A stretch of DNA of 64,000 bases from Pteria penguin (lineage: Eukaryota > Mollusca > Bivalvia > Pterioida > Pteriidae), in assembly GCA_035048485.1 (NCBI GenBank), contig CM068580.1, positions 53,916,475 to 53,980,474 of the forward strand, given 5' to 3'. Of the stretch, positions 34,012 to 44,960 are shown piece after piece. Made by a program: the position numbers and the translations under genes. How positions within the stretch are numbered: position 1 is the first letter of the stretch; each line of letters begins with the position of its first letter. Under the pieces are notes generated by a model that did no database searches, was not told the DNA's origin, and was given only the letters and a program-made list of their open reading frames with translations.

Positions 34012-37000
34012 TCATTTATATGGAGACGGCATTTGCCCGACACATTGCACATTTTACACCTATAAAATGGACTCATTCAAAGCAATAACAACATAAACAT
34101 CAAAGTCTACCGTAAAACGAGACCTCGGTTTGTACTCTCAACCGAAAAACAAGACACCGACCAACCATCGAGAGACAGGACACCGACCAGCAAGTCAGAG
34201 ACAGGACACTGACCAGCCACCGAGAGACAGGACACTAACCAGCAACCGAAAGATAAGACACCGACCAGCCAACGAGAGACAGGACACTGACCAGCCAACG
34301 AGAGACAGGACACCGACCAGCCACAAAGAGAAAGGACACTGACCTGCCACCGACAGATAGGACACTGACCTGCCACCGAGAGACAGGACACCGACCAGCA
34401 ACTGAAAGATAAAGACACCGACCAGTCAACGAGAGACAGGACACTGACCAGCCACAAAGAGACAGGACACTGACCTGCTACCGAGAGATAGGACACTGAC
34501 CTGCCACCGAGAGACAGGACACTGACCAACCACCGAGAGACAAGGCATTGATCAGCCACAGAGAGACAGGACACTTACCAGCCACCGAGACACAGGGCAC
34601 TTACCAGCCACCGAGAAACAGGACACCGACCAGCCAACGAGAGACAGGACACTGACCAACCACAGAGAGACACGACACTGACCAGCTACCGAGAAATAGG
34701 ACACTGACCTGCCACCGAGAGACAGGACACTGACCAACCACCGAGAGACAAGGCATTGATCAGCCACAGAGAGACAGGACACTTACCAGCCACCGAGACA
34801 AAGGACACTTACCAGCCACCGAGACACAGGACACTTACCAGCCACCGAGAAACAGGACACTGACCAGCCACCGAGAAACAGGACACCGACCAGCCACCGA
34901 GAGACAGGACACCGACCAGCCACAAAGAGACAGGACACTGACCTGTCACCGAGAGATAGGACATTGACCTGCCACCGAGAGACAGGACACTGACCTGCCA
35001 CCGAGAGATAGGACACTGACCTGCCACCGAGAGACAGGACACTGACCTGCCACCGAGAGATAGGACAATGACCAGCCAACGAGAGACAGGACACTGACCT
35101 GCCACCGAGAGACAGGACATCGACCAACCACCAAGAGACAAGGAACCGACCAGCCACAGAGAGACAGGACACTTACCAGCCACCGAGACACAGGGCACTT
35201 ACTAGCCACCGAGAAACAGGACACCGACCAGCCAACGAGAGACAGGACACCAACCAACCACCGAGAGACAGGACACTAACCAGTCACCGAGAGACAGGAC
35301 ACCGACCAGCCACCGAGAGACAGGACACTGACCAGCCACCGAGAAACAGGAAACCGACCAACCACCGAGAAACAGGACATCGACCAACCGCCAAAAGGCA
35401 GGACCACTCAGAGACAGGACACTGACCAGCCACCGACAGATAGGAATCTGACCAGCCTCCGAGAGACAGGACACTGACCAGCCACCGACAGATAGGAATC
35501 TGACCAGCCGCCAAAAGACAGGACACCGACCAGCCACCGAGAGACAGGACACCGACCAGCCACAAAGAGACAGGACACTGACCAGTCACCGAGAGACAGG
35601 ACACCGACCAGCCACCGAGAGAAAGGACACTGACCAGCCACCGAGAAACACAACACTGACCAACCACCGAGAGACAGGACATCGACCAACCGCCAAAAGG
35701 CAGGACCACTCAGAGACAGGACACTGACCAGCCACCGACAGATAGGAATCTGACCAGCCACCGAAAGACAGGACACTGATCAGCCACCGACAGATAGGAA
35801 TCTGACCAGCCGCCAAAAGACAGGACACCGACCAGCCACCGAGAGACAGGACACCGACCAGCCACAAAGAGACAGGACACTGACCTGTCACCGAGAGATA
35901 GGACATTGACCCGCCACCGAGAGACAGGACACTGACCTGCCACCGAGAGATAGGACACTGACCTGCCACCGAGAGACAGGACACTGACCTGCCACCGAGA
36001 GATAGGACAATGACCAGCCAACGAGAGACAGGACACTGACCTGCCACCGAGAGACAGGACATTGACCAACCACCAAGAGACAAGGAACCGACCAGCCACA
36101 GAGAGACAGGACACTTACCAGCCACCGAGACACAGGGCACTTACTAGCCACCGAGAAACAGGACACCGACCAGCCAACGAGAGACAGGACACCAACCAAC
36201 CATAGAGAGACACGACACTGACCAGCTACCGAAAGATAGGACACTGACCTGCCACCAAGAGACAAGGCACCGATCAGCCACCGAGAGACAGGACACTTAC
36301 CAGCCACCAAGACACAGGACACTTACCAGCCACCGAGACACAGGACACTGACCAGCCACCGAGAAACAGGACACCGACCAGCCACCGAGAGACAGGACAC
36401 CGACCAGCCACCGAGAGACAGGACACTGACCAGCCACCGAGAAACAGGAAACCGACCAACCACCGAGAAACAGGACACGACCAGCCACCGAGAGAAAGGA
36501 CACTGACCAGCCACCGAGAAACACAACACTGACCAACCACCGAGAGACAGGACATCGACCAACCGCCAAAAGGCAAGACCACTCAGAGACAGGACACTGA
36601 CCAGCCACCGACAGATAGGAATCTGACCAGCCACCGAGAGACAGGACACTGACCAGCCACCGACAGATAGGAATCTGACCAGCCGCCAAAAGACAGGACA
36701 CTGACCAGCCACCGAGAGACAGAACGTTGACCAGCAAGTGAGAGACAGGACACCGACCAGCCACTGAGAGACAGGACACTGACTAGCCAATGAAAGACAT
36801 GACACTGACCAGCCACCGACAGATAGGAATCTGACCAGCCACCGAAAGACAGGACACTGGCCAGCCACCTAGAGATAGAACGTTGACCAGCCACCGAGAG
36901 ACATGACACCGACCAGCCACTCAGAGACAGGAGACTGACCAGCCACTGAGAGACAGGACACTGACCTGTCACCGAGAGATAGGACACTGACCAGCCATCA

Positions 37001-37270
37001 AGAGACAGGGCATCGACAAGCCACTCAGAGACAAGACACTGACCAGCCACCGACAGATACGAATCTGACCTGCCACCGAGAGATAGGACACTGACCAGTC
37101 ACCGAGAGAGAGGACACTGACCAGCCTCCGAAAAACAGGACACTGACCAGCCTCCGAGAAACAGGACACTTACCAGCCACCGATAGACAGGACACCGACC
37201 AGCCACCGATGAAACTCGGACCCAGAACCTTTTGACAGCGAGTCAAACACCCTACCGACAGTGATACACC
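34012..37270 (-). mobile_element. SINE split by a 3.1 kb internal array
   Basis: Left of the array the plus strand reads ATGGAGACGGCATTTGCCCG, CATTGCACATTTTACACC and CGAGACCTCGGTTTGTACTC, which is the SINE 3' domain and core in reverse (compare ACGGCATCTGCCTGATGCGG as the complement of 5446-5465). Right of the array come GATGAAACTCGGACCCAGAA (reverse B box region) and AGCGAGTCAAACACCCTACC (head). The two halves are in the order and orientation of one minus-strand SINE. The array unit corresponds to the junction segment that should lie between them. Confidence 0.7.
34130..37212. repeat. 26-bp minisatellite, about 118 units, SINE-derived
   Basis: The unit has the words GAGAGACAGGACACTGACC and AGCCACC. 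It matches the minus-strand SINE phrase TTGAAAGACAGGACAACGG at 59094-59112. Units vary at fixed positions (ACACCGACC or ACACTGACC or ACTTACC; GATAGG; ACAAAGAG; GAATCTGACC). Long blocks recur: the words around CCAAGAGACAAGGAACCGAC start at 35131 and 36073, 942 bp apart, and a CACTCAGAGACAGG block starts near 35405, 35707 and 36591. The minus strand lacks stops in all three frames, so frames up to 184 codons appear with a 26-residue protein period. These are artefacts of the array. Confidence 0.95.
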
Positions 37271-38490
37271 ATCATCGTCACAACAAACACGTTCCATTAC
37301 AAGACAATCACGGTACTGACCTACAATGGAGTAATATTATATTGTATATTGCACTCCAAAACAACACTCAAAACCGAACTTATCTAATACGTCAGTCTGT
37401 TGGTAATCTTGGAATAGTTCTCATTCCGCCTTAGTCATCCATCATTGCTTAATATACTAATCTTAAGTCTTAAATGTGTGTTTTGTGGACAAATTACACA
37501 AGGCTCTTAATATATATAATGTAAGAATTATTCGGTACAGTATGATATTCTGGCGCTGATTCGACATATCAATCGGTGTCATCTGCATACATTATGAAAG
37601 TAATTCAGAAGACCTGATTTCCAGTTCTCATTATTTTTTTTTTCTATGATTTACTACCATTCACATTAAATGAATACATTAATGTTAAAGGACCTTGCCC
37701 TGAGGGAGGGTTAAATTTATTTAAAGTCAAATAGATAAATCTCCCTTATCTCTCACACAACCTATGGGATTTGTTCAAAACACTCTCACTATCAGTGATT
37801 TCCTTTGAATTCAATGCTTGATCAATGTTTTCCACAGATAATAACGATTAACGCTATTAGATATAATGTGTTAAGCAGCAATAAGGTTTCTTTTTTCTTT
37901 TTCAAAGTCTCCGAAATGACTCCGCGCAAGGCAAAATTCAAAAATGTACCTAGTTCCAACAGTTAAATTTAAATTTAGAATGAACACCTGTTATCTAATC
38001 ATATTCAACATTAAATCTCAATGATCTAACAAAAAGAAAAGTTAAGCAAGGCGACACATCAAGGACAGACCCTAGTAATTATTAAAATCATTAAAATACT
38101 TCTTTTTACAAACGAATACGAAATATTAGAAAAACCTAAATTTTTAGGATGTAACCTTGCGTTCATTACCTGTTAAATGAATTGTAAACTGACAAATCTC
38201 ACAGTAGCGAAAGCTTTGAAAAATACATTTCATAAATTATCTACACCTGGGCTTTTATCTTAAGTTTTTCCAAAACGTTCATAACTTTTTTTTTTATCTT
38301 GTTACGAAATGTTGAAATTATTTGTACATTTTATCGGAGTTATAGTTACTGAGAAGTATATTTGTAATATACGAATACAAATTAGTCCATTGAATGAAAT
38401 GGACAATATTTACTTAATTTTCAAAAGAATACTATTGTATTTTATTACTGCATCTAAGATAAGCAAATATACTCTAAAGTTTATCAAATT
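37271..38490. other. Unassigned A/T-rich DNA
   Basis: No gene or repeat is seen. A/T-rich throughout, with frames broken by many stops. Confidence 0.4.
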
Positions 38491-38561
38491 GTCATGTTCT
38501 AATTTTTGAATTTAAATTGGTAAATACCACTCCCAAGTAAATTCAAAAATTAGAACATAAC
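38491..38561. mobile_element. Small palindromic MITE, copy 2
   Basis: Left arm GTCATGTTCTAATTTTTGAA, right arm ATTCAAAAATTAGAACATAAC, centre containing CCACTCCCAAGTAAA. Matches copy 1 (506-564) in both arms and in the asymmetric centre, with about 12 extra bases (TTTAAATTGG region) on the left of the centre. Confidence 0.65.
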
Positions 38562-38901
38562 AAAATCATGAAATCCCATTGTTTCATGGCTGGAATAGCC
38601 TTGGAATAATACGCGCAATTTTTGTTGATGACGTATTAAAGATTTTGCCTCTAGAAGATGCAATATACAACATTTTAAAAATTCTTTGAATCAATCTATG
38701 TCATCTGTTCTAACTCCGAAGTTATGAAAGATTTCCGATGTACTGGCACCTTTTTGGTTATACTTGTCAGTGATTACTTTTGGTACGGAATCCTTGACCA
38801 CAAGGAAGCACTTTACTGGACATATGAACATCTTCATCATAATATATCTCAATCTGAATCTCAATTATTTATGTTTTCTAATGAACACTTCCTGATGTTA
38901 A

Positions 38902-39163
38902 GCCGGCGTGACCTAGAGGTATCGCGCTGGACACCTGATCGGGAGGCCGGGATTCGAGTCCCGCTCTGGTCATACCAGTGTCATGTCTTTCGGATGAGCC
39001 CCGTGTCGTGGTATGCATAGAACGTTTTAGATCCCTCACTGCTTCGGGTGGGTCCATTGCAAAGGTCAAAATTTGTATGCCCCGCATCAGGCAGATGCCG
39101 TCACCATATACGTGAAATATTCGCGGTGTGACGTTAAAACAAAAATCAATCAATCAATCAATC
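38902..39163 (+). mobile_element. Full-length family-A SINE with target-site duplication
   Basis: Head GCCGGCGTGACCTAGAGG, B box GGGATTCGAGTCCCG, core GTCTTTCGGATGAGCCCCGT, GATCCCTCACTGCTTCGGGT, 3' domain CAGGCAGATGCCGTCACC, GTGTGACGTTAAAAC and (CAAT)n tail. The 10-mer TCCTGATGTT occurs at 38890-38899, just before the head, and at 39162-39171, just after the tail. That is a clear target-site duplication. A deletion of about 17 bp between GATGAG and CCCCGT, relative to 5335-5357, removes ACAGTACAAACCGAGG. Confidence 0.95.
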
Positions 39164-39186
39164 CTGATGTTTACTCTATGAAGTGT

Positions 39187-39422
39187 TGTTTATTTCTTGT
39201 TTTAATTCACACCAAGATTATTGCCCATGAATGGTGACATAATCTGCCTGATGCATTGCACAGAAACCTATACCCTGCAGCAATGAGGGAATTTTTATGT
39301 GTCAGTGTCTGCCGTGAGAAGGAACCTCGATTTTACTGTGACAGGATACCGGATTCGAACCACAGACCGTTCGCTCCTGAGTCAAGTATGCTGCTGACTC
39401 TACATTCTGTTGTCCGTATCAT
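39187..39422 (-). mobile_element. SINE, near full length, right beside the previous one
   Basis: Plus-strand order: TTTTAATTCACACCAAG, AATGGTGACATAATCTGCC, TGATGCATTGCACAG, GCAATGAGGGAATTTTTATG, CCGTGAGAAGGAACCTCG, TTTTACTGTGACAGGA, reverse B box GGATTCGAACCACAG. A second head-like phrase (ATCGACTGAGCTACGCTGAC at 39533) lies further right and may be the displaced end of the head or of another copy. The two SINEs at this locus are tail to tail. Confidence 0.8.
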
Positions 39423-39559
39423 CGTAAATTCTATCAGAAGTATCTATGGAACATCGTACACCGAAGATTCCTCACACTGCTACAATTCTTTGCTGTTGGA
39501 AACAGAGCTCTTTATTCCCGAGTACATCACACTATCGACTGAGCTACGCTGACTCCCAT

Positions 39560-40124
39560 GATGCATTGCCTTTGATGCAAAAACAAGAGGCACCCGAAAG
39601 TACCCATTATGCTCATCTAATCTATAACTAGTACATCAGTTAAATTTGGGAAAAAAGTATTTAAAAAACCAACTTGATGTTATAGTTTGCGGATAATTTT
39701 TATAAAGAAGAAAAATTTAAATTCTTATAGTGATATTATATTTGAAATCTTTACTATCGCCAATAGTAATATTATTAGTAAATATACAATATCCGATAGT
39801 AATCTTGCATTGTGCATGTATTCTAAAACTCGAAGTCATACTGAATTGTGTAAAAATACCTCCTTGCTTGCAATTATCGGACACTCTAATTAGATTTGTT
39901 TGTCATGTTTTGTAAGACATCAATATTGAGATGACAGAGGAGAAAGTGATTAGGCAACCTCCCCTCCTTAATGGTGCAATCATACATTAATCTAAAACGT
40001 GGGCAGCGTAGCATGTAGACTATTGTGGAGACGGTTACTATGATAGCTATATAAGTTCATGAATTCTGTACTTGTAATTGTTGTTTATCGTATGTAGATC
40101 ATCGCTGGATAATTGCATCAAAAT
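39560..40124. other. Unassigned A/T-rich DNA
   Basis: No supported feature. The overlapping short frames at 39687-39915 carry no recognised motif. Confidence 0.35.
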
Positions 40125-40440
40125 TACTTTGAAACAAGAGTGGAGATATATGCACATTTTTAAGATTTTCAAGATGGCTCCCATGGCGGCCTTTCCAGAT
40201 TACGTAATATCATCTTCTAACTTGATGCTGATTTTATTTTAAGAGTAGATCATTCATGAAAAAAAAATTAAAATCGCACAAATTCGTTTGTAAAGATACG
40301 TTTTACAGATTTTTAAAGATTGCTGCCATGGTAACCAAATTGAATTATGTTACAAAATTTGTCTACTTTCATTTGTCAAGCAGTATGACGATTTCCTCTC
40401 TGTAAAGTTTCATAAAAAAGCAAAGGAATGTGAGCAGAGA
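40125..40440 (+). repeat. AAGATGGCTGCCATGG-type repeat, copy 3 (two motif blocks)
   Basis: TTTTCAAGATGGCTCCCATGG at 40166-40186 and TTTTTAAAGATTGCTGCCATGG at 40310-40331, about 145 bp apart, each followed by similar A/T-rich sequence ending near TTTCATAAAAAAGC. This suggests either two adjacent copies or an internal duplication. Confidence 0.5.
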
Positions 40441-40463
40441 TACGCTTTAATTTCGTTTGTTAG

Positions 40464-40618
40464 TTGTGTTAAAACCACATCAGTTTTATCTAACCTATGT
40501 GGCGGTTTCCAGCACAAAGTGGGGCAGGAAACAGAACTATGTGGTGAATTCCACAGATCTTCCGCACATACATTGTATACCGTCCGGCTCCGGCGGCCGG
40601 AACTCAGACTTGACACGG
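40464..40618 (+). CDS. Candidate coding exon, unknown protein
   Basis: A locally G/C-rich patch ends at a good donor (ACACGG/GTGAGA at 40618/40619). The plus frame through CAGTTTTATCTAACC stays open from a possible acceptor TTTCGTTTGTTAG ending at 40463. Part of the peptide reads TKWGRKQNYVVNSTDLPHIH followed by CIPSGSGGRNSDLTR. A shorter version with the acceptor GGTTTCCAG at about 40512 is open in another frame (HKVGQETELCGEFHRSS). The minus strand is also open here, so orientation is not certain. No family is recognised. Confidence 0.3.
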
Positions 40619-42011
40619 GTGAGAGGCTTCAGTCAGTTTCAGCGATTACACCCCATGGGATACTGAGTTTCCCCACAGACATATTTTCGAGATTCCCATG
40701 ATAGTTACGGTGGTAGGCCATATTGGATCACTAAATACAGTTTACAACATAATTTCGTCAAATATCATTTGTAGATTACTCATGAAAAGTTTCCATAGAA
40801 CAGAAACAAGCACGCATGACTATCAGAAGCCTAAACCGTTATATCATTACTATTTTAATATTTATCGTATTTTGTATGTGTTTGATTTTCTGGGGGATAG
40901 GTGGGTCTTACTTTATTGCTATACATATGAATTTGTTGTTAATTAATATCAATATTCATCAATTATGATTAATGGATTTTACCCTACCACACACTCTATA
41001 AAGAAATCCCCAATAGAAAGAAGACTTAATTAATGTAATTCCTTACTTTTCATATAGCGTATCACTCATGATGAAAATCTATCAAACATTCATGTAAAGT
41101 GAAAACAGATCAATGCCACAAAGAAAAGAAAAAAAAATCAGAGCCGCTTTCACCCACTCGGATGAATACCGCTGGAGGCCGCTAACTCTCTGTGTTCACC
41201 ATAACAAATGACTTCCTAGGGAAAACAAGGACATCGGTCGATATGTATCGCGACATAAGAGGCAAAATTACAATAACCAACGCGCAATAAATAATAGATA
41301 CATTAACAATTTACTAACAAATGCCTTAGAACAACTACGCATGGTGATCTACACCGATGTTACTGTACGAGAAGTTGATGTCTGAATTGGAGTGTTCGCT
41401 TGATTATTTATTAGTTTTGATGTACATCAATACGTCGTGAGACACTGTTATTTTTCTGCAGTGTAATCAATACAAAAGCAGATTGTGATAGCGTTGGTTT
41501 TCCCCGGAGACGCGCTTCCAGTATGTTTCTCTCTAATTTACTTCCATCATACAAAATGAACATAAATTTCTGAACCACTTGAAAATGCTGAGAACTAATA
41601 AGAATGTGGATATAGCATCCATATACTGAAGTCATATCCTTGTGTATGTAGTTTCACATCTCGCGCTATTTTCACGATATCCTGATTTTGGACATTCACG
41701 GCTGACGCCGCTAACCAGAAAGGAGACTATCACTCTATCAGGGTACACCGTTTTAACTTTGACTTCATGAAGCCCAAGCATTTCCTTCATGTTACTGTGA
41801 GTGTCACTGTGGCATACATAGCATCAGTTACGTTCGTATTTTACATTCATGAAATATTCATGCACACTTTTAAGAATTGCTTGCAATTGTCTTAATTATA
41901 TTGCAACGATTTATCAAAATCAAGCTTGCTTTACTCTGAGCGAAAAGATATTAACCAATTGTTACTTTCTCTGAAACATGATGACTATACGAACTTCAAG
42001 TAATCGATTAA
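40619..42011. other. Unassigned DNA
   Basis: No repeat or gene recognised. Short frames at 40698-40946 and 41411-41635 are unsupported. Confidence 0.35.
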
Positions 42012-42070
42012 TTGATTGATTGATTATTTAACGTTACATAGGAAATATTCACACCTATAAGATGGCGACA
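42012..42070 (-). mobile_element. SINE 3' fragment (tail and 3' domain)
   Basis: ATTGATTGATTGATTATTTA followed by ACGTTACATAGGAAATATTC is the complement of the (CAAT)n tail and GTGACGTTAAAAC block. The fragment ends near CACACCTATAAGATGGCGAC. Confidence 0.6.
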
Positions 42071-42179
42071 CTAATCTTGTACATTGCTTAATTCTTGACC
42101 AATATAACGGATCTATGCAGGGCAACGAGTGTTCTTTTTAATGCAAACATAGCCGTCGAAGCTCTATCAAGCTTATGCT

Positions 42180-42410
42180 TGAATCGAGACATAGAAGGCC
42201 TGGGTTGGAATCTTGACGGTGCCCTGTCTGTATCTCGTCTTTCAGATGACACAATAATAACCGTGACCCTGTGTAACTTGATACGTAAAAGATTCCTCAC
42301 CGCTTCGGGTAGGTCCGCTGAAAAGGTCAAAATGTCTGTGCATTGCATCAAGCAGAAACCGTCACTAGTTAATAGAAACAATATTGATGTGACGTAAAAC
42401 AGGAATTAAA
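42180..42410 (+). mobile_element. SINE, diverged, head to tail
   Basis: B box-like CCTGGGTTGGAATCTTGACG, core CTCGTCTTTCAGATGACACA, AACCGTGACCCTGTGTAAC, AAAGATTCCTCACCGCTTCG, GGTAGGTCCGCTG, 3' domain GTGCATTGCATCAAGCAGAA, ATTGATGTGACGTAAAACAG and a short tail. It directly follows the opposite-strand fragment at 42012. Confidence 0.8.
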
Positions 42411-43229
42411 CATATCAAATACCAATGTCTACCACGATATGGGACTTTATTTTCATTGTCTCATTTTAAAGACAACACACCGACAACTTGGAATTCGAAC
42501 TTTATTTTTTAAGTTTTGATTTGAACACTTTAACCACTGAGCCACACCAATTTCGTGCTATTCAAGTAACTATTTATATCGTTTTCCTACAACAACGAAA
42601 AGCTAATCAGCCTGTCTATGAACTATGATCCCCCATAATTCATAGGAAATAAGTAAATAATAAGAGAATTCTCAATGTAAGCCAGTTATTTTTAGGTAAC
42701 TGTCTGACTCTGATAAGATAGACGGATGTACTCTCTACTGGTATGACAAACAATGATGTTTTACTCTGGCCTTAATCTAATTGGCATCCGAGAATTGTGT
42801 AAAATCACGTGAAGAATACTATCCTGCGGCATGTATGATGATAATAAATATTTTATATTGTGCCAAGTATTTCACTGCAGTATGTAAGATTCTGTAGATG
42901 ACAGAAGACAGAAAATGTTTGTTTGACAACTTGGATACGCAGACATTGATAAGATGTACAGGCTTCAGAGGTCAAGGTCGATTCCAAAATTTCCAAAACT
43001 CAAAAAAGCACCTGTAGAAACACCATACATATATGAGGAGATGTTGTATGAATAGACTTCTTGACTACTGCACAAATTATGAGTAATAAGCCCAAGTACC
43101 ACCTAATGATAAATCTACATAATACAAAAAGCAATACTGATAATAACATGAAATAAAGAACACACCTTGAATAATGTCCAGGCGTAACGAGAGTAAGTGA
43201 TGGCATGGTTCAAAGTCAACACATTACAC
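42411..43229. other. Unassigned DNA
   Basis: AACTTGGAATTCGAACTTTA at 42485 followed by ACCACTGAGCCACACC is a probable decayed SINE head on the minus strand (reverse B box then A-box side), about 42480-42555. Nothing else is recognised. Confidence 0.4.
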
Positions 43230-43406
43230 ATTGGCGGATTTAGACGGGGGATGTAACCCTCCTTTTGTCGGAAACTTTTACAAAAAGTGTATTTTCTACG
43301 ATTTTTAGGACTTTAGGACCCCCTACCCCTTTCCGGATCGAATAGTGCAAAACATTAGTCATGGAAAGTTGTATCACCCCTTTCAAAAATTTCTAGATCC
43401 GCCTAT
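43230..43406. mobile_element. CGGATTTAGA-type MITE
   Basis: Left end ATTGGCGGATTTAGACGGGG, right end AAAATTTCTAGATCCGCCTA, 177 bp. Interior has CCCTCCTTTTGTCGGAAAC and GGACCCCCTACCCCTTTCC, like the C-rich interior of the other members. Confidence 0.7.
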
Positions 43407-43824
43407 GAAACATCTCTGTTGAATCAAACAACACATAAAAAGAGTCACTAAAGAAGTATGAAACCATATATCGTTGATATTGCCAAATAATAAATTACCT
43501 TGAATGCCTTACTGATATAATGGCAGCAACTTTTGTATTTTACATTATAATCATTTTTTTCGAAAGTGTTTTGATGTATGTGTGCAGTTCCGCCTCTACA
43601 TAGTTAGATATACTTCTGAATAGGACGTTAAACAACTTAGATAACCAAACGTCACATGACTAAATCATAATCTGATAAAGCAAAAATAAATATCCTAAAT
43701 ATCAAGCTCGATATGATTGAGAACCCTTGACGTTTTGGATGGGTCTGTTTAATAACTGAGACAGATCTGTTTGAATCTTTTATTGCCTTTGACGACTCCG
43801 TAAAAAAGAAGGGTCAGTAACGAA

Positions 43825-43990
43825 GTCTTACAGAATTGGGTAGGTCCATTAATCAAAGTGGACAAGATGTCTTATTGCACTGGGTGGGTCCGTACAGACA
43901 GGTGGGTCAGTAAGATGTCTTATACTGCAATGGTGAGCGTGTAACAATCAATGTCATACTGCACTAGGTGGGTCCTTCGTTCAATACCTC
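43825..43990 (+). repeat. Irregular array of a SINE-core-like phrase
   Basis: GTCTTA/GTCATA words start at 43825, 43869, 43917 and 43953. Each is followed by GCACTGGGTGGGTCC-like sequence, in the third unit only by GCAATGGTGAGCGTGT, which resembles the SINE core CACTGCTTCGGGTGGGTCCG. Spacing is 36-48 bp. No head or tail is recognised beside it, so derivation from a SINE is inferred from this phrase only. Confidence 0.5.
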
Positions 43991-44339
43991 TTTTATTACA
44001 GTCGGTTGTAATATTTATTTCTTTTAAGTAGGTTGGTATAAAAGATTCGTTTTATATTGCTTACAATTTAAACTTTCTATCACGTGTTGATAAAAAAAAC
44101 ATTACTCACATAGTTCTGACACCTAACTATGATGAATTTCATACAACGTTTACGTGATTTCGGTGATTATTCCTCATACCCGATGTAGACAAAAGAATTA
44201 TACTCTACTCTAGTGAGGATTCATACGCGGCGGGTGCGTCCCAATGGCAGTAGATGCTGATTTATCCTGGACGAATAACTGTATCGTCCATGGCTTCATT
44301 AATCACATCTGACTGAAGGTAAGCAGCAATCTATTATGT

Positions 44340-44610
44340 AAGTTTGTTTATGTTATTGGATCTAATGAGCCCTCGAATGTCTAGACAGTTACGAGCGTGG
44401 TACTTTCAGTCCATTTATTTCATAAAAATCATTCAATACATGGGCACATCCGAAAATCTCTATCTAATTCTAGTATGTATTTAATGACGGAAGTCCTTAA
44501 AGACACCTCACTGTTTTGGGCAGGCCTAGAATACATGCTGCCAGTGGATCTTTCACAGAGGGTCTACAAAAATCATTTACTGTTTTCTGTAGGTCCGTTG
44601 AGTATATATT
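44340..44610 (+). mobile_element. Possible decayed SINE with duplicated core
   Basis: AAAGACACCTCACTGTTTTG at 44499 followed by GGGCAGGCC, and AATCATTTACTGTTTTCTGT at 44571 followed by AGGTCCGTTGAG, look like two core copies about 72 bp apart. The rest is too diverged to place. Confidence 0.3.
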
Positions 44611-44699
44611 AATTAAAGATCTTGAATATGTCAATGTTTCTTCTGTATTATTCTAAGTAATTGATGGGCCTTTAAACCCTAAACACGAGCCAAACCACG

Positions 44700-44722
44700 C
44701 ACGTTGTATAACATACAACGTG
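44700..44722. other. Perfect 10-bp hairpin
   Basis: CACGTTGTAT, loop AAC, ATACAACGTG. Short enough to be chance, but perfect. Confidence 0.6.
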
Positions 44723-44906
44723 ATAAATAAAAAGTTCAGAAAGACGCTTGATTACTTGGATTGCAGCAAAAACTATAAATTATGTTTAAAGATTTAGTAC
44801 AGGAATTATATACATTAAAGCCGGTCTGGAGACGTGTCTTACGAGAGAAGGTTATCGACAAGGACTCTGTCGAATGATCGAATCTATAGATGAGGATTTG
44901 CTAGAG

Positions 44907-44960
44907 TTATCTTCCTTGCCTTGCTCACGACTTGAGCAAAACGTAACGAGGGGAAGATAA
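44907..44960. other. Two-part imperfect foldback
   Basis: Outer arms TTATCTTCC (44907-44915) and GGAAGATAA (44952-44960); inner arms TTGCTC (44921-44926) and GAGCAA (44934-44939). Unequal spacing between the arms (5 and 12 nt) suggests a longer palindrome that lost bases on one side. Confidence 0.5.

Noticed and set aside
34107..37297. Many overlapping minus-strand frames with Ser/Val/Leu/Trp-rich repeats, up to 184 codons
   Set aside because: They are the translation of the 26-bp array in rotating frames, have no start context, no splice sites and no flanking coding sequence.
40410..40616. Minus-strand frame over the G/C-rich patch
   Set aside because: The plus strand offers a better donor site and an equally open frame. 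The minus reading has only a weak donor (CACATAG/GTTAGA).
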